A stretch of 64,000 nt of DNA from Acanthopleura granulata. Lineage: Eukaryota; Mollusca; Polyplacophora; Chitonida; Chitonidae. Positions 47,501 to 59,900 of this stretch are shown one piece after another; within the stretch, counting starts at the first letter, position 1; each line of letters opens with the position of its first letter. The notes below the pieces were generated by a model. That model saw only the letters and a list, made by a program, of their open reading frames with translations, did not search any database and was not told the DNA's origin. The stretch covers positions 21,280,265 to 21,344,264 of the forward strand of contig JABBOT010000002.1 of NCBI GenBank assembly GCA_016165875.1, given 5' to 3'. Made by a program: the position numbers and the translations under genes.

Positions 47501-48605
47501 GATATGAAGATATATGGTACCTGTAAGCCTGATATTATATGAGGCTTATTGACCGTATATAGTTTAGCATCCTTTCACTTAGTAACCATGCTGTGAATTT
47601 AACTTGCGGAAGACTCCCAAAACCACACTGAAATTTGCTTCTTGAAAAACAAATGAAGCTTCAACAGTAATTTCCTGTCTCATTCAAAAGTTGAGGATCT
47701 TTGAATCGCCAAGCAGTGATCTGGGAATTATGACGTCATAACGTTGTTGTGTCAACATTCTTTTGTGACGTGTGGTTTGTCATTGTTGCGTCACATTGTA
47801 ACTGTTATGTCATGGCATTCTCCCGTCTCTTGAGTCGTGAGACACATATAGCATCTGCTGCAGAGTATAGAGATATACATATCTACCACGTGATCGTTGA
47901 GAGTCCGATCAAAATCTGAGGATTTTGTCTGATGTGGAATAAACATAGATATGTGTATACTACACCAATCTGATGTTACATTACCACCTTAATAATCTTA
48001 AGTTTTAAAAAGTTGATTTGTTTTGTGTTAAGGATAGGACAAGGAATATGTAGATTCGTCTGCTCTCCTTGTTTACCCTGACATTGGTGACAGTAAACAG
48101 GTGATCAGATGTGAGTGTTTTTGGTGTCTAACATTCGTAAAGAATACTTGTTTTATACCATACACCAATATGGTGTACAAGTTTGTATGCCACTTCTCCA
48201 GGGTAAAGCTTGTCTGTAAATTGCTAATGGTCAGTGGTTGACCACAGACTCTAATGTTTCCTCCACCTGTAAAACTGACTGCCATTGTAGAAGTGAAAAA
48301 TTCATAACTCTGGTATTAAAATCATGCAAACTTTTGAGCATTTTATATTCGGAAACACGTCATTCTGCTTCTATTAGCTTAATTTGAATTTGCCAGAGTG
48401 AAACTATTCACATTTTTTTGTTCTTGATAGTGACCAGTCAGATGACGATGACCCCTTTGAAGACATCCCTTCATCTAGGCGGAAGAAACCCAACCAGACT
48501 GACGGGCGCCGATCAAACACGAGTCAGAAGAAAAGGGGCGTGGCCTTTGACTCCAGCGACTCTGGTGACGACATTACAGTCGTTCCCAGTAAGAGAAGAA
48601 GATAG
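41572..48605 (+). CDS. MRE11: Double-strand-break repair nuclease MRE11, complete, 7 coding exons
   Basis: Mn-dependent endo/3'-5' exonuclease of the MRE11-RAD50-NBS1 complex; it senses and resects DNA ends and acts at telomeres and in meiosis. Exons: 41572-42610, 43095-43191, 43485-43582, 45445-45536, 46125-46244, 46882-47336, 48431-48605 (2,076 nt, 691 residues, like vertebrate MRE11). Phosphodiesterase motifs are intact: DxH at D21/H23, GGDLYH (D61), GNHDDP (N129/H130), HQNRSKH and WGHEHEC. The capping domain follows, then [17 protein letters not shown] and FVDKEEKDA in the RAD50-binding part. Two Arg-Gly clusters (about residues 555-566 and 587-600) form the methylatable GAR region, and an acidic DDDDPFED precedes the basic C-terminus. 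The start is the ATG after an acceptor; an upstream in-frame ATG at 41548 lies in intronic sequence. Confidence 0.98.
42695..42815 (-). mobile_element. SINE family 1 fragment (MRE11 intron 1 of CDS)
   Basis: Reverse-complement tail and half body: ttatttgattggtgcttatg, ctcgagaatatttaacttat, gaaaccaggcagagcctggg. The head is lost. Confidence 0.8.
45205..45412 (+). mobile_element. SINE family 1, full but diverged (MRE11 intron 3 of CDS)
   Basis: A box ttggctgagtcgttagcgca, body cctcttcagtcgtacatggt and caggtttttccaccataatg, tail tttgagtacagtgtaaaaca. It ends about 30 bases before the next exon. Confidence 0.8.
45797..46030 (-). mobile_element. SINE family 1, nearly full (MRE11 intron 4 of CDS)
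   Basis: Reverse-complement copy: tatttatttatttgattggt, caagaatatttcgcttatac, ggtgggaggaaaccgcacag, gggaaacccacgaccatccg. The head is degraded near 46030. Confidence 0.85.
47470..47605. repeat. Foldback (inverted repeat) element in MRE11 intron 6 of CDS
   Basis: The arms ctactgagtgaaaggat (about 47488) and atcctttcacttagtaa (about 47569) are complementary. Pairing continues inward (tatatggt with accgtatat) to the stem taagcct / aggctta around an 11-base AT loop at about 47532-47542. The whole unit is about 135 bp with imperfect arms. Confidence 0.8.
48185..48320 (+). mobile_element. SINE family 1, strongly diverged (MRE11 last intron)
   Basis: Block order is kept (ctgtaaattgctaatggtca, tgtttcctccacctgtaaaa, gactgccattgtagaagtga), but similarity is low. 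Confidence 0.5.
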
Positions 48606-50983
48606 GATTTCTGTCCCTGGAGCTCATATTTTGTGATTGACCACTTATATATTGGCAGATAAGTGTTCTAACAGCAAAACTTGTTTCAGTGGCCTGTTAT
48701 TTGGTGTTTGTTATTGTTTTGAACAAGTTGGTTGTTTCCTGGGTTTTCTATGTTACTTTGGCTTTGGGACTTGGCTGTGAATATAGTTTTGTTTTCTGGT
48801 AAGAGGAAGATATATATGGTATCTTTCAGGAAGTTGTCACTGGCAGCAGTGAGTTGATACCCATCTTGAAACTTTGTCACAGTTGCTTTGTTGTACATTG
48901 ATACTCCTCTATTCGTTTTAAAAGTGGAGCTCTATTTCTATCATTTGTGCATGTTTCTTCTGTATGCAGATAAAAATAGCAATATTTTAGAAAAATAGAG
49001 GAGCTTTGCAATCAAATGTTTATAATCAATTCAATCCTGTGTGCTATCTTTATTCTACCTTGACGTATAGACAGGGGGCTCACATGTAGTGAGTAATACT
49101 AGTGCAGTATGTCCTATGGCTTGTGGTATATGGCTTAAATTTAGAGAATACTTGTCAATAAGATCCTCTGAATTCCACCTGTGTATAAGTGTGGACATCC
49201 AGAGGACGTTAAGATGTTGAACTTGAATTGAGGAATGTAGCTTGGTTCCTTGAAATTTTTATTGAGTGGAGAGCATAACATCATACTGTCCTGTCCACTG
49301 TAGATGCTAATAGCCGTGTACATGTACAATTCAGGTATTGCTTCATGACGCCAACTCTAAACCGCGGCGATTGGTCGAGTCGCACATTTTACAACTTGGT
49401 GTCCACTGAAATTTTTGCAAAACAATGTCAGACAGGTCTCTGTAGAAAAAAAATTAATCCCAGTGACTACTTGGGGTTTAACGTCATACTTAACAATGTT
49501 TCAGTCATATGACAACAAGGAGTCCTTCTGGTGTGCGCATATAGTGTGTCTTCTCGTGGCAGGAAGAGTCCATGCCACCGCCACTGGAACATCATGCCGA
49601 AGACACCAGGCATGACACTCCACCCAGTCACGTTATACTGACGCTGGGCTGACCAGTCATGTTTCCTTGCTGTAACCTCTTGATGCTGAGCGCCAAGTGA
49701 GGCAGCGACAAGTGCCATTCAAAGTCTTTAGTATCACCCGACCCGGGCTTCAACCTGGATCTAACGACCTTGAGACAGGCACTCTAACAACTAGACTACC
49801 GAGGCAGTCAAAAGAAAAGAAAAAAAAATTAAGAGGCTTCCTGCAATTATGACTTGTAATGTAAACCTGTAAAATCACAAACGTAGTTCAGATGTTTTCT
49901 TGACATGAAAAGGAGGATGTGAATACACTACAAAGTTGTGCCCATAATTCCTCAATGATGAGGTCATGTTCAAGTTAGTGTCGACACGAGACATGCTCTC
50001 TGACAAACTGGGGGCTACAGATAAAGCAAGTGCCAAGTAAGTGGCAGAAAATGTTATATGGACAAGACTGTGAAACTCAGGTACAAAAGCATGATTTGAA
50101 TGAGTATTAAGATTTAGCATAAGTGCTGTCAATTTTTAGTCAGAAAACAAAATTCTACAGTGATATTAATTTTACATGTATGTCAGCAATATGTGTTGCC
50201 TAATAGGTACAGTGATTATAAGATTGTTGATTTGTTGATAGAGAATTTGGATGTACATGTCTTCACAAAATATAACAAACACTTTGATTTAACACTCAGC
50301 AGGTCGTGTTTATTTTCAATAGTAGGGAGATGAGGTACATATATGTATATTAAATAAAGGGAATCAAATTTTGTGTAATTTGATAATAATGATCCCAGCT
50401 ATTATTTTGGCAGATAAAATCACAACTCAAAGAGGAGACTAGGCAATGCCAATACTCAGTCTGAAGAGGCTATGATTTTGATTATGCAGCAGTCAACACA
50501 TCAAGCACACACACACAACCTATGAATGGGTTCAGGGGCTTTATATAAAATAATATATACAACTATTTATCAAAACTATATTTACATTAACACAACTTGG
50601 CAAGTACATAACTATAACTATCCATGTATAAAAATGAAGCTGTGCAGAACATCTGGATTCTACGCTTTGTATCACAGACCATGGAATGCAATTATCCACT
50701 GAAAATGCAGAAAAGCAAACTTTGTAATTCTGACCATTAACAGGCCAAACAACTTGGTGTGTACACAATATACAAATAGGCATTGCAGCTGCGAATACTG
50801 TTGACAAGGAATGGGTAAAGGCTGACTGGGGAAGTTCTAGTACAATCCACTACCCGGGCATATTAACAACAACTGATGGAAGTGGAAATGATATGCTCCA
50901 CAAAATAGCACACAGTATATGTAAAACAGGCCAACCAGGCCATGTGTCCAACGTCTAGAAAGGTATCTCTGCAAACGTTCACA
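48606..50983. other. MRE11 / DNAH3 convergent intergenic region
   Basis: Presumed 3' UTRs of both genes, with no conserved coding exon. It contains a complete second-family SINE at 49457-49806 and an AATAAA-type signal in minus orientation near 50307-50312 (tttatt) that could end DNAH3. An MRE11 poly(A) signal is not obvious. Confidence 0.5.
49457..49806 (-). mobile_element. SINE family 2, full length
   Basis: On the minus strand the head ctgcctcggtagtctagttg then ttagagtg is a tRNA A box, and ggttgaagcccggg about 45 bases later a B box. The body includes gtgtcatgcctggtgtcttc, and the tail reads gtcatatgactgaaacattg then ttaagtatgacgttaaaccc. It is a different family from the common SINE in this window. 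Confidence 0.85.
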
Positions 50984-53900
50984 CTAGTCATCCAGCTGAC
51001 AGAGAGCTGCCACGCCTCGGTTGATCCAGTGGTTGATGGGTTTGTCAGTTGGAAGCTGGATAAACAGGACAAAGTTGGTGGAGTGACCTGTGGTGGACAG
51101 CACACCTCTGCGGGCACTGGTCTTGTACACTGGAGTGGGGTAGGCGTGCACTTTCTTGAACTTGGACACTTGGTTTGGCTTGAGCCAGATCTGTGATGAT
51201 TTGTCAAGGAATTGTGGCCAATGCCGTCACCTGCTATTTAAGTCATTTGTCACTCTTTGGCTGTACAAACTGAAACAATGACATAATGTCAGTATAAAAG
51301 GCGCCTAGGCATGCAAACTATTTACGCGTCTTCAATAACCTTAAAGGGGAAAACATTAAAAATGAATATGAACATGAACAAAGTGAACATCAATGATTCA
51401 CACTGAAGATAAAAATTCAAAGATTTCTCTAAAAATACCTTTAATTAGTTTTATTTTTTTATATATTTTTTCTAATGCAGTCATATGTTTGGACTGTAAC
51501 ATGGGCTTTATGGGCCATATTGACACTGTCATTAAATTCCTCTTGTAAGGTTAGAAAAAGTTCTGGGTAACGTATTACCCCTATGGTCCATAAAGCCCAC
51601 CTTACAATCTGAACATCTGGAAAAGTAATACTTCTTTCAACTGATGCTTACATAACTATTAATGCCTCTTTTTCTTTGATAAGGCATTTTTCCCAAACCC
51701 ACAGTCCTGGAAGGGTGTGCCATGATAGACCAAAAATATACAAGTAATATGACCCCCAGATCTGTTAATGATTAAAGAAGCCATTTCCCATAAAAAGGAT
51801 ACAATAGGTAGGGCATCAAAGAGAATTTTGGGTAGTGACTCTCCTATAAGCATCGTCTCTCTGTCCCAGCGGGCACCTTCAAGGAACAGACCCTGAAAGT
51901 CCAAAGTCAACCACGTTAACACAAGTAGAATGGAAAACAAGAACATGGGTTTGTGTCTGGCTACAAAGGCAAAAGTGGTAAGGGTTATCTGAAAATTGGA
52001 GTGTATGAAATTTTCTGAGCGATAGTCACAATGTGAAGCAGCAGATAACTACATGTACACTGTTACAGCAAAGTAGAGGAGTTACTTCCCATCTAACTGA
52101 AGCCAATCAGAGCTTGGAGAACGTTGCACTCTGCATTTCACTGGCTTGCCATCTTAGTTTACACACCTCGACAAACACATACACTCATTGTATCACAGGC
52201 CTACGGTGATATGGTTTCTCTTGTACTGATACTTACGTAGACATATGCTCCATCTTCTGGTTTCTGGCTGATGTCAGATTTCTCCAGTTTCATCACCTCA
52301 AACTCGAATCCAATCTCGTCAATAGGTATGGTGTACTTTCTGGCAAAGTTCTGAGAGACACCTGTGGAAAAAGCATACAGCAACCAACATGAAGTTATAA
52401 GTAACCAAATGGAGCAATGAAGCTAATACGTAAACTGGCACCTCAAAGATAAAGAGAATGGATAAATACATCTACCACATATAGGTCAACAAAATAGCAA
52501 CTGCTGTAGCTTTACATGGAGGGTTAGCATAACAAAGTACATAGTAATGTATGCTCTAGAAAATTGTTGGTATTTTGCCTTTATGGTACTTTTATGTACT
52601 TAAATGTTAAATGGCCACTCTACTTATTTGATTGGTGTTTTGTGCCGACCTCCAGAGTATTTTATCCACATGATGGCAGCCAGCATTATGGCGGGAGAAA
52701 ACTCACCACCATCCACAGATTGTGAACATAGAGTAGGAATCTGAAAACCTGGCTTGCATGTTAACACAATGATCAATACTTGGCAAACTGACCTGTTAAG
52801 AAGGACTGGGTGAAGTAGAAGCCAGACAACCAGAATGATGGAGGAGCCCCTTCATCTATCCAGTCAGAGAAAAACTTTAACCTAAGAAAAGAGGGAAATA
52901 AAAAGGATCATGAAAAATGAAGTAGTTTTTCACAGTGCAGGGCTGACTTGATGTTATGAGCACATAACTACCATGGCAACCACAACAAACACTCTCCATG
53001 GTAGCCACGTGTGGATGACATTTAAAGGGCTTGGTGCAAGCCCTGGTATCACTTTGAACACAGCTGATCTTCATATGAAGCTTGTATGAAGTGTCTCCAA
53101 AAATTGACATACTGTGTTTAACTATGCAGAAAGTACACCTCAGGCCTACCTTTGCAAGAGATCAGAGATGTAGCTGCCGAGTGGTTTGAGGGAAGGGTAA
53201 GACTTGGCCGCCCACACGGCTGGCAGCTTCCCAACCAGCATGCTGTTAAACACCTCCTCCAGCTCTGAGGACATGACCACCAAGCCTTTGATGGCCTTCT
53301 GTAAGTTCTGCAGTGTGCTCCTCACTACGGAGGTCAGACGGTTAAAGCGAATCAACTCCTGCCTCAGCACCGTGTTCATCGACTCATTGTACAGTACAGG
53401 GTACTTCTTCATCACCTAGAAGCAGAGAAAGAGATGTGTTACTCATTACAATCTCTTACCCTTGACGACTATTTTCACTTATAGAACATGATGTCATTGA
53501 CCACACTGGGTTAAAGTTAGATGGATGTTTTGTTTATATAGCAACTCTGTGAAAATCAGATAATGTCTTGTCACGTGCCTACCCTTTAAGACAACAGATG
53601 ATCATATTAGGGCTATACAAACAGCAAATGATGATTGGCGTTTAATGATTAACTGTGCTAATAATCATATTTACCTCTTCCAAGTCATAATCTTTAGGTA
53701 GCTTGGAGAGGATGTCGGCTGCCAAATCCTGAATAACGTCCCCTGATGACTTGCCCCCACCCCCTGTCTGGCGGGGCAGGGTCAGTAAGATGTTGTCAAA
53801 CAGCTGCAACAAAGAGAGACTCAGTGTCTGAAAACTACTCAACAATGCCATTCTTTAGATGTGCTTTGATTTCAAAGAGATGCAGTCAACAGGCTTCATT

Positions 53901-56900
53901 AAATCAATGTATTATCATCATTATTTGTGTGAATAGTTATTCAGTTGTCCATAATAACAAGTCATAGTGCAGAAAAAGATTCATCACGGCTCCATTAGCA
54001 CACCTCAGGGTGTACACTGACCTGCTGCGTTTCCTGGTTATCCTTGGTAATGTCTGCGTTCTCGTGCAGACCAAACACTTCAGGGTTGGGGATGAGAGGT
54101 AATCCACGGATGTAGTCTATATAGCTCTGGTAGGGCCCCTCCTTAGGGGCGTAATACAGGCCACTCTGGGAGAACCTGGCAGACATTGGGTGAGATCTTT
54201 TTAGTGGCACATCAAACTTCACTTATTGCTGCTAGAAAACTCAGTGTTAATAACTTTCAAATATTCTTGTTCAAAAGTATTAAAATTAGTATATATCACA
54301 AATTTTTCATAATAAATACTTATGTGTTTTGTCCCAAAATATATTGCATTGTCATGTTGGATATCTGAAGCAATTTGTTGTGAAAGGCAAGGTAACTAAC
54401 CCAACTTTGTGAAAAAAAAAAACTTGTGAATTTTAAAGACTGACTATTTCCTATATAAATTCATTTAAGTGTCCTTCAAGGAGTACTGTATGTAAGCAAG
54501 AGATGACTGTGCTAGACAATGCTTACTTGTAGTTGTCATCATCCACAACTGCCCTGTTGTAGAAGACAGAGAGGATGGACATGAGGAGTCTCCTGTCCTT
54601 GTCGTCCGTCACACGACCGCCGTAGTTACACTCTCCTGTCAGGTAAGTCAGGGCAGTCAGCTGCAGCTCATCATACTCGTTCAGGAACATCTGCAACAGG
54701 GAAACACGAATCAGGCATCAACAAGGCAACAGTGTCTCACAATTGGTGTAAGAATGCCCTAGGCCAGGGTAATATTAATGTTAAACATGGACTAAGGTTT
54801 CCATATATACTTGGCATATTTCCGTGAGGAGCAACAATGCTTCACTAAAATGCATCACTTATTCACAGCAATATTAACCATGTGACTGCCTATCTTTAAC
54901 AATGGGAAAATAAAGTAACTCTTGTTTTTCCTCAATTCCACTGTAACAGAAATAATTTGGTGGAGGGGTAACAATTCCAGGTAAAAAGATTTTGTAATGC
55001 CTAATTCATAAACAAGATAATTTACAGTGACAATATCACGCTTGGCTGACAATGATGGTTTCTGTATGCTTCTACAGCATAACTTACTTGGGTAAAGTGA
55101 GTGGAGTGTTCATACAAAGACTACGCGAACAGATAGAGCACCCAACACTCACCAGCATTTGCCTTAAAGGTGATGAGTGGAGTGTTCATACAAAGAACAG
55201 ATAGAGCACCCAGCACTCACCAGCATTTGCCTTAAGCTGATACGTAAGTCTGACTCGTTGAACTCATATGGGATGTTCCAGCCTAGAGGTCCGAACTTCC
55301 TCCTCTCCTGTACCAGAGCATGGAAGAAGCACAGGCCAAACAGCATCTTGTGCCAAAGCTCGGGCTGTAACCATCAGGTATGGAGGGTTTATTGATGTGC
55401 AAAATAAGCAATCTGTGGTTATATTACCAGAGTATTATGAATAAATATATAACTAAGTAATGACTAAATAGTAAAGAATAAATCTTGATGAGAAGTAAAC
55501 AATGATCAAAATGAAGTAATGAAACTTGTCAGTACATAATCAGATATTGCATGCACAAGACCCTAAACCTTACCTTGTTACAGCTATTGAAGAAGGCAGG
55601 GTCTGAGATAGGATCATTAAGGTATGACCTCAGGAGGTTTGCTCTCAGTCCTTTGGGAGGTTCGTTTGTCATTTTGACACCTGTGTGAGGAAAATTAAAT
55701 GTTTGCTTAAATTTTCAACAAAACATCATAAAGGCACGAGGTAAAGTAACATACCTTCTTGAGGTCCACTTGTTTATTTGGACAAAATGTGAGGAAAAAG
55801 TTGCGAATTAACCTAAACCTATAACCTGCAGCATGTTTTAGAGACAAATGGAATAAAGTGGACATGAAGGACGTACCATTTTGCAGAATTGACACGGGGA
55901 ATTCTTCAGACGGGTAACTGGTTAGCCACAGCCGGAAGTCTGTGTGAGTGCTCTCGGGGATAATCACCTACAGTACACCAAGACAACATTAGTGACATTT
56001 TCATTAAACATATAAATTCCACAGCCGACTAAAGTTTTCTTACATATCTATACCTTTAATCCCAATAACATACATATGTACATGTACCACATCTCCACTG
56101 ATAAACAACTTGTTAGATTCACCACATGTATTTGACATAACAAGGGCTACTGAACATTGAATTTCAGCAGTTCAGCTTTCAGGTAAAGACTGAATTTTAG
56201 CACTTTGGCTCTCAGGTGAAGACTGAATTTTAGCACTTCGGCTCTCTGATGAAGACTGAATTTGAGCACTTTGGCTCTATGGTGAAGACTGAAATTCAGC
56301 ACTTTGGGTCTCTGGTGAACACGGCATTTTAACACTTCCACTCCCTTGTGAAGACTGAATTTCAGCATTTTAGCGTGATAATTTTCCCACTCTTATTGCT
56401 CATGGTGTCCAAGGTACACACCTCCTCACAGATCTTCTCCAGCTTGGACATCCAGCTTGTGGCCAGGTGACAGTTCTGTAGCACCACCCAGGTTCCATCC
56501 TTCAGGGCACTGTCTATCATTTTAGCTGCTATCGGACCCTGAACAATTAAACATGAAAACAAATCACAATTTGTTACGAACAATCTTCCCAGTTTCTGTC
56601 TGCAACATGAGTGAAACGGAATGTGTGTCACAAACATCTGCTATTAAGAATATGACAGGACCCACTTTCATAAAGTTTCATGAATCAGAATTGTCGTAAA
56701 ACCTTTGTAACTGACGTGCAGCTTCTGGTACGATATTTGTATGGTTGTTGCATAAAACTGATTTAATAAGTTGTGAGATGAAATGAAAACAAGGCTTTCT
56801 CATGATCTCTGGCATTGATAAAACTCTCTTTTTGATTACTGATTGAGAACAATACATGTAATGCATTTCATAAATACCATTCTTTATCCATTACTGATAC

Positions 56901-59900
56901 TTTAAGATACAGAGACTGCTTGGTGCTATTAGGATGGGTGTATTATCTTACCTGTCCCTGACCCAGGGAGATGGTCTGTATCCTGTTACCAGTGTAACCT
57001 TTGTCCTCCCCAAACTTGAGCAGGGAGGCCATGGGATCAGCCCCAGGGGACAGCACAAAGATCAGGGGGGCACAGCAGTTGGAGTCAGCAAAGGACCCAG
57101 CAAGATCAAACGTAGGCGGTTCAATGAATGACTGGCCAATGTTGTCAATGATGAACTCCTGGACGGCAGGCACCATCTTGTCAGGACGGAAGCACCGCAG
57201 AATCACCATCTTGTCCAGGCCAGTCAGGCAGTTAAAAGGGGCGGGGAGCTTGTGCTCTTGTGGCTGGGCCGAGTCGTACATCTCTTTCCACTTGTGAATG
57301 TAACCTTCCACATCTATGACGATAACAGCATCATACATTGACACTACTCGACAACACAGTTTTGTGCAGAACTAAGCTGCATCAGTTTAATGCTTGGTTT
57401 TATTTCTCTTAACTTTTCTATTTGTAACAGGGTGAAATATAAGCACTGTCCACCTACAGGACTGTAGGGAATTTCCCTTCAATCTACTAATGGAGGCGTG
57501 GACAGAAAACCCCGAGATCACTGGGTCAAATCCCCAGCTGGTCAGCTTGACCACACAGTCTTTTCAAAACTTGTTTCATGTTTCTATATATTTACGAGCA
57601 GGTTTACAGAATCAGCCTTGGGTTGATCACATGTACTCACGCTCTTTGAATCCTTTGAGATTCTTGAGGTTTGAAGCCCGGACTACTTCAGACCAGGATT
57701 TGTCTCCCAGCCACTCTGGGGCTGGGTTAGGGTAAGGATTCTCCAGAGCTACACCCCCTGTTAACAGGAACCTCCAAACCTCATCATCGATCTTGTTTCT
57801 GAAAATAATTTCTCCATTAATCATTTCTTATCATCACAATTGCATGGTAAAAGAAAATGGTATTTTCAATTCTCGTCAATTGATCATAACCCCAAAAACC
57901 ACATAGTGAACTACTTGCTGGTTACTTTAAGTAATACCCAATGATATGAAGGAAAAGTTCAATACTTACTGCCCTTTCATGATTCCAACACACAGTATGC
58001 AGGAGAAGAGTAGCTTGTCCTTCTCAAACAATGAGCGACAGACATTACGGTAAATGCTGTCAGTGAAATGCTCATTAAGATTGCTGATCCTTTCCTCTAG
58101 GTCAGAGGATGGAACACTGTTGATGATTGACTATAAGAGTACAACAGAGATATTACAAATAATTACAAACTGATACAATAGTGTTAAACTGTCATGCAAA
58201 GTAATAATATACTGTGGCTTGGGTTATGGACCTACATGTTAGTCAAATCCAAACACAATGTCTGACAGCAATCAATAGGTCTGTGAACATTTAATGCTTG
58301 ACTGTTTAAAACAAACATCATATGATTTTATCTGAAATTACAAAAGTCATATTTGCTATTGACTTGTACGAAACCAATTTCATAAAGCCAATTTCTGACA
58401 TTCCAATGCTTAGCTCTTTGTAATGGAATTTAAATTTTGACACATTTGCCTTGCGATAACATAATATGATGCAGTGAAAATTCTAATTTCTAGGGTGCAA
58501 AAATAATCACTGAAGTTTTATTTCAAATTTTGACTTAAGTCCTTAATGGATGTGTGGATAGTTTTTGCCTTACCTGCAGGTAGAGGTTGATGAACCATGT
58601 GAGAGAGTACTGGTACATTGGTTCAATGTTTGCCAGGTCAGAGATACAGAAGAAGAGGATTGAGGAGTGGACAGCCACAGGCTCGTACCCATTCCTTGTC
58701 TCATCTATCTCCTTCTCCGTGGCAGCCGCTATCTCCTGCTTGGCAGAGATCTCCTCAGACAGCGTCTTGGAAGAAGACAACACCTTGATGGCTGTCTCGT
58801 CCTCAAGGATGTTACCCTGTAGTTCATAAGGCAAATAAAAAGTAAAGGTTAACTCTTAGACTGAGTTAGAAAGAATGTGCACTGGATGTTTCTGATTTGT
58901 TAGCCAATGTTTTACAAATCAATTTTATTTATACATCTACTATGAGAAAGAGTAATATTCAACAGGGGCACACAATTGCCTGCATGAAAATACAAATGGT
59001 TTTGACCCGAAGGCTTGCATATAACTGCCAATCAGTTTTCAGACATGTTGAATACATGTACATTGTACATCCATTACAAATTCATCAATAAAAATGACAG
59101 ACCTGAGAGCTGGACAAGACTTCCAGGATCTTGTCCTCAATCTCCTTCAACTGCTTCTTGTTTTCTGCTCCTTCCAGAATCAGCTGGTTCTTCTTCTCCT
59201 CTAACTCTGGCTTCTCTTTTGCGGCCACAATACCCAACAGCTGATCTTGCAGGCCTTGTGGGGTGATCATGAAGTTCAACAGGCACACCTGAACAGAAAA
59301 ATGCACACTCTGCTCTTAAACAAATGAACAAAATTCAAGAAAACTTTACAACAGCACATTTATGATTTAGCAGTGATAAATAAACTTATACTGTCATATG
59401 AGGCAACAGCTACCATCAATTTTTCAAGTATAAAGCACATTTAGAGTAAGCCACTAAAGAAGAGTTGACTGTTGTTTACCACCAGGTTGCAACAAACTGC
59501 AATTATGTCATCATTACAGCGTCAAAATTTACGGTCACTCTCAGAAAACGTTATTCGTGGACTGATTTTCCAGCAAATCATCTCATATTTGTGGAACTAT
59601 TTTGTTCTTTCAAACTCACATCCCACAGTTCATTATTACTGTGACCTTAGAGTGTAATGGACCTACCTTGACAGAGACTTCCGGTAAGTAGTGTGGGTTC
59701 CTAAGCCTAGTGGTAATGAAGAACCTGAAATCTGAGGAGTACTCTATGACACTGTCCCCCAGTCGGATGTACTCCACCCCCTGCTGCTTGAAGGTAAGCT
59801 TCTGTAGGATGGGTTCTAACAGGGGGTCCAACTCCTCAGCCACATTCTCCAGCAAGACAGGGTAACCAAACTGGATAGAGTTCTCCAGGGTCCTCACATA

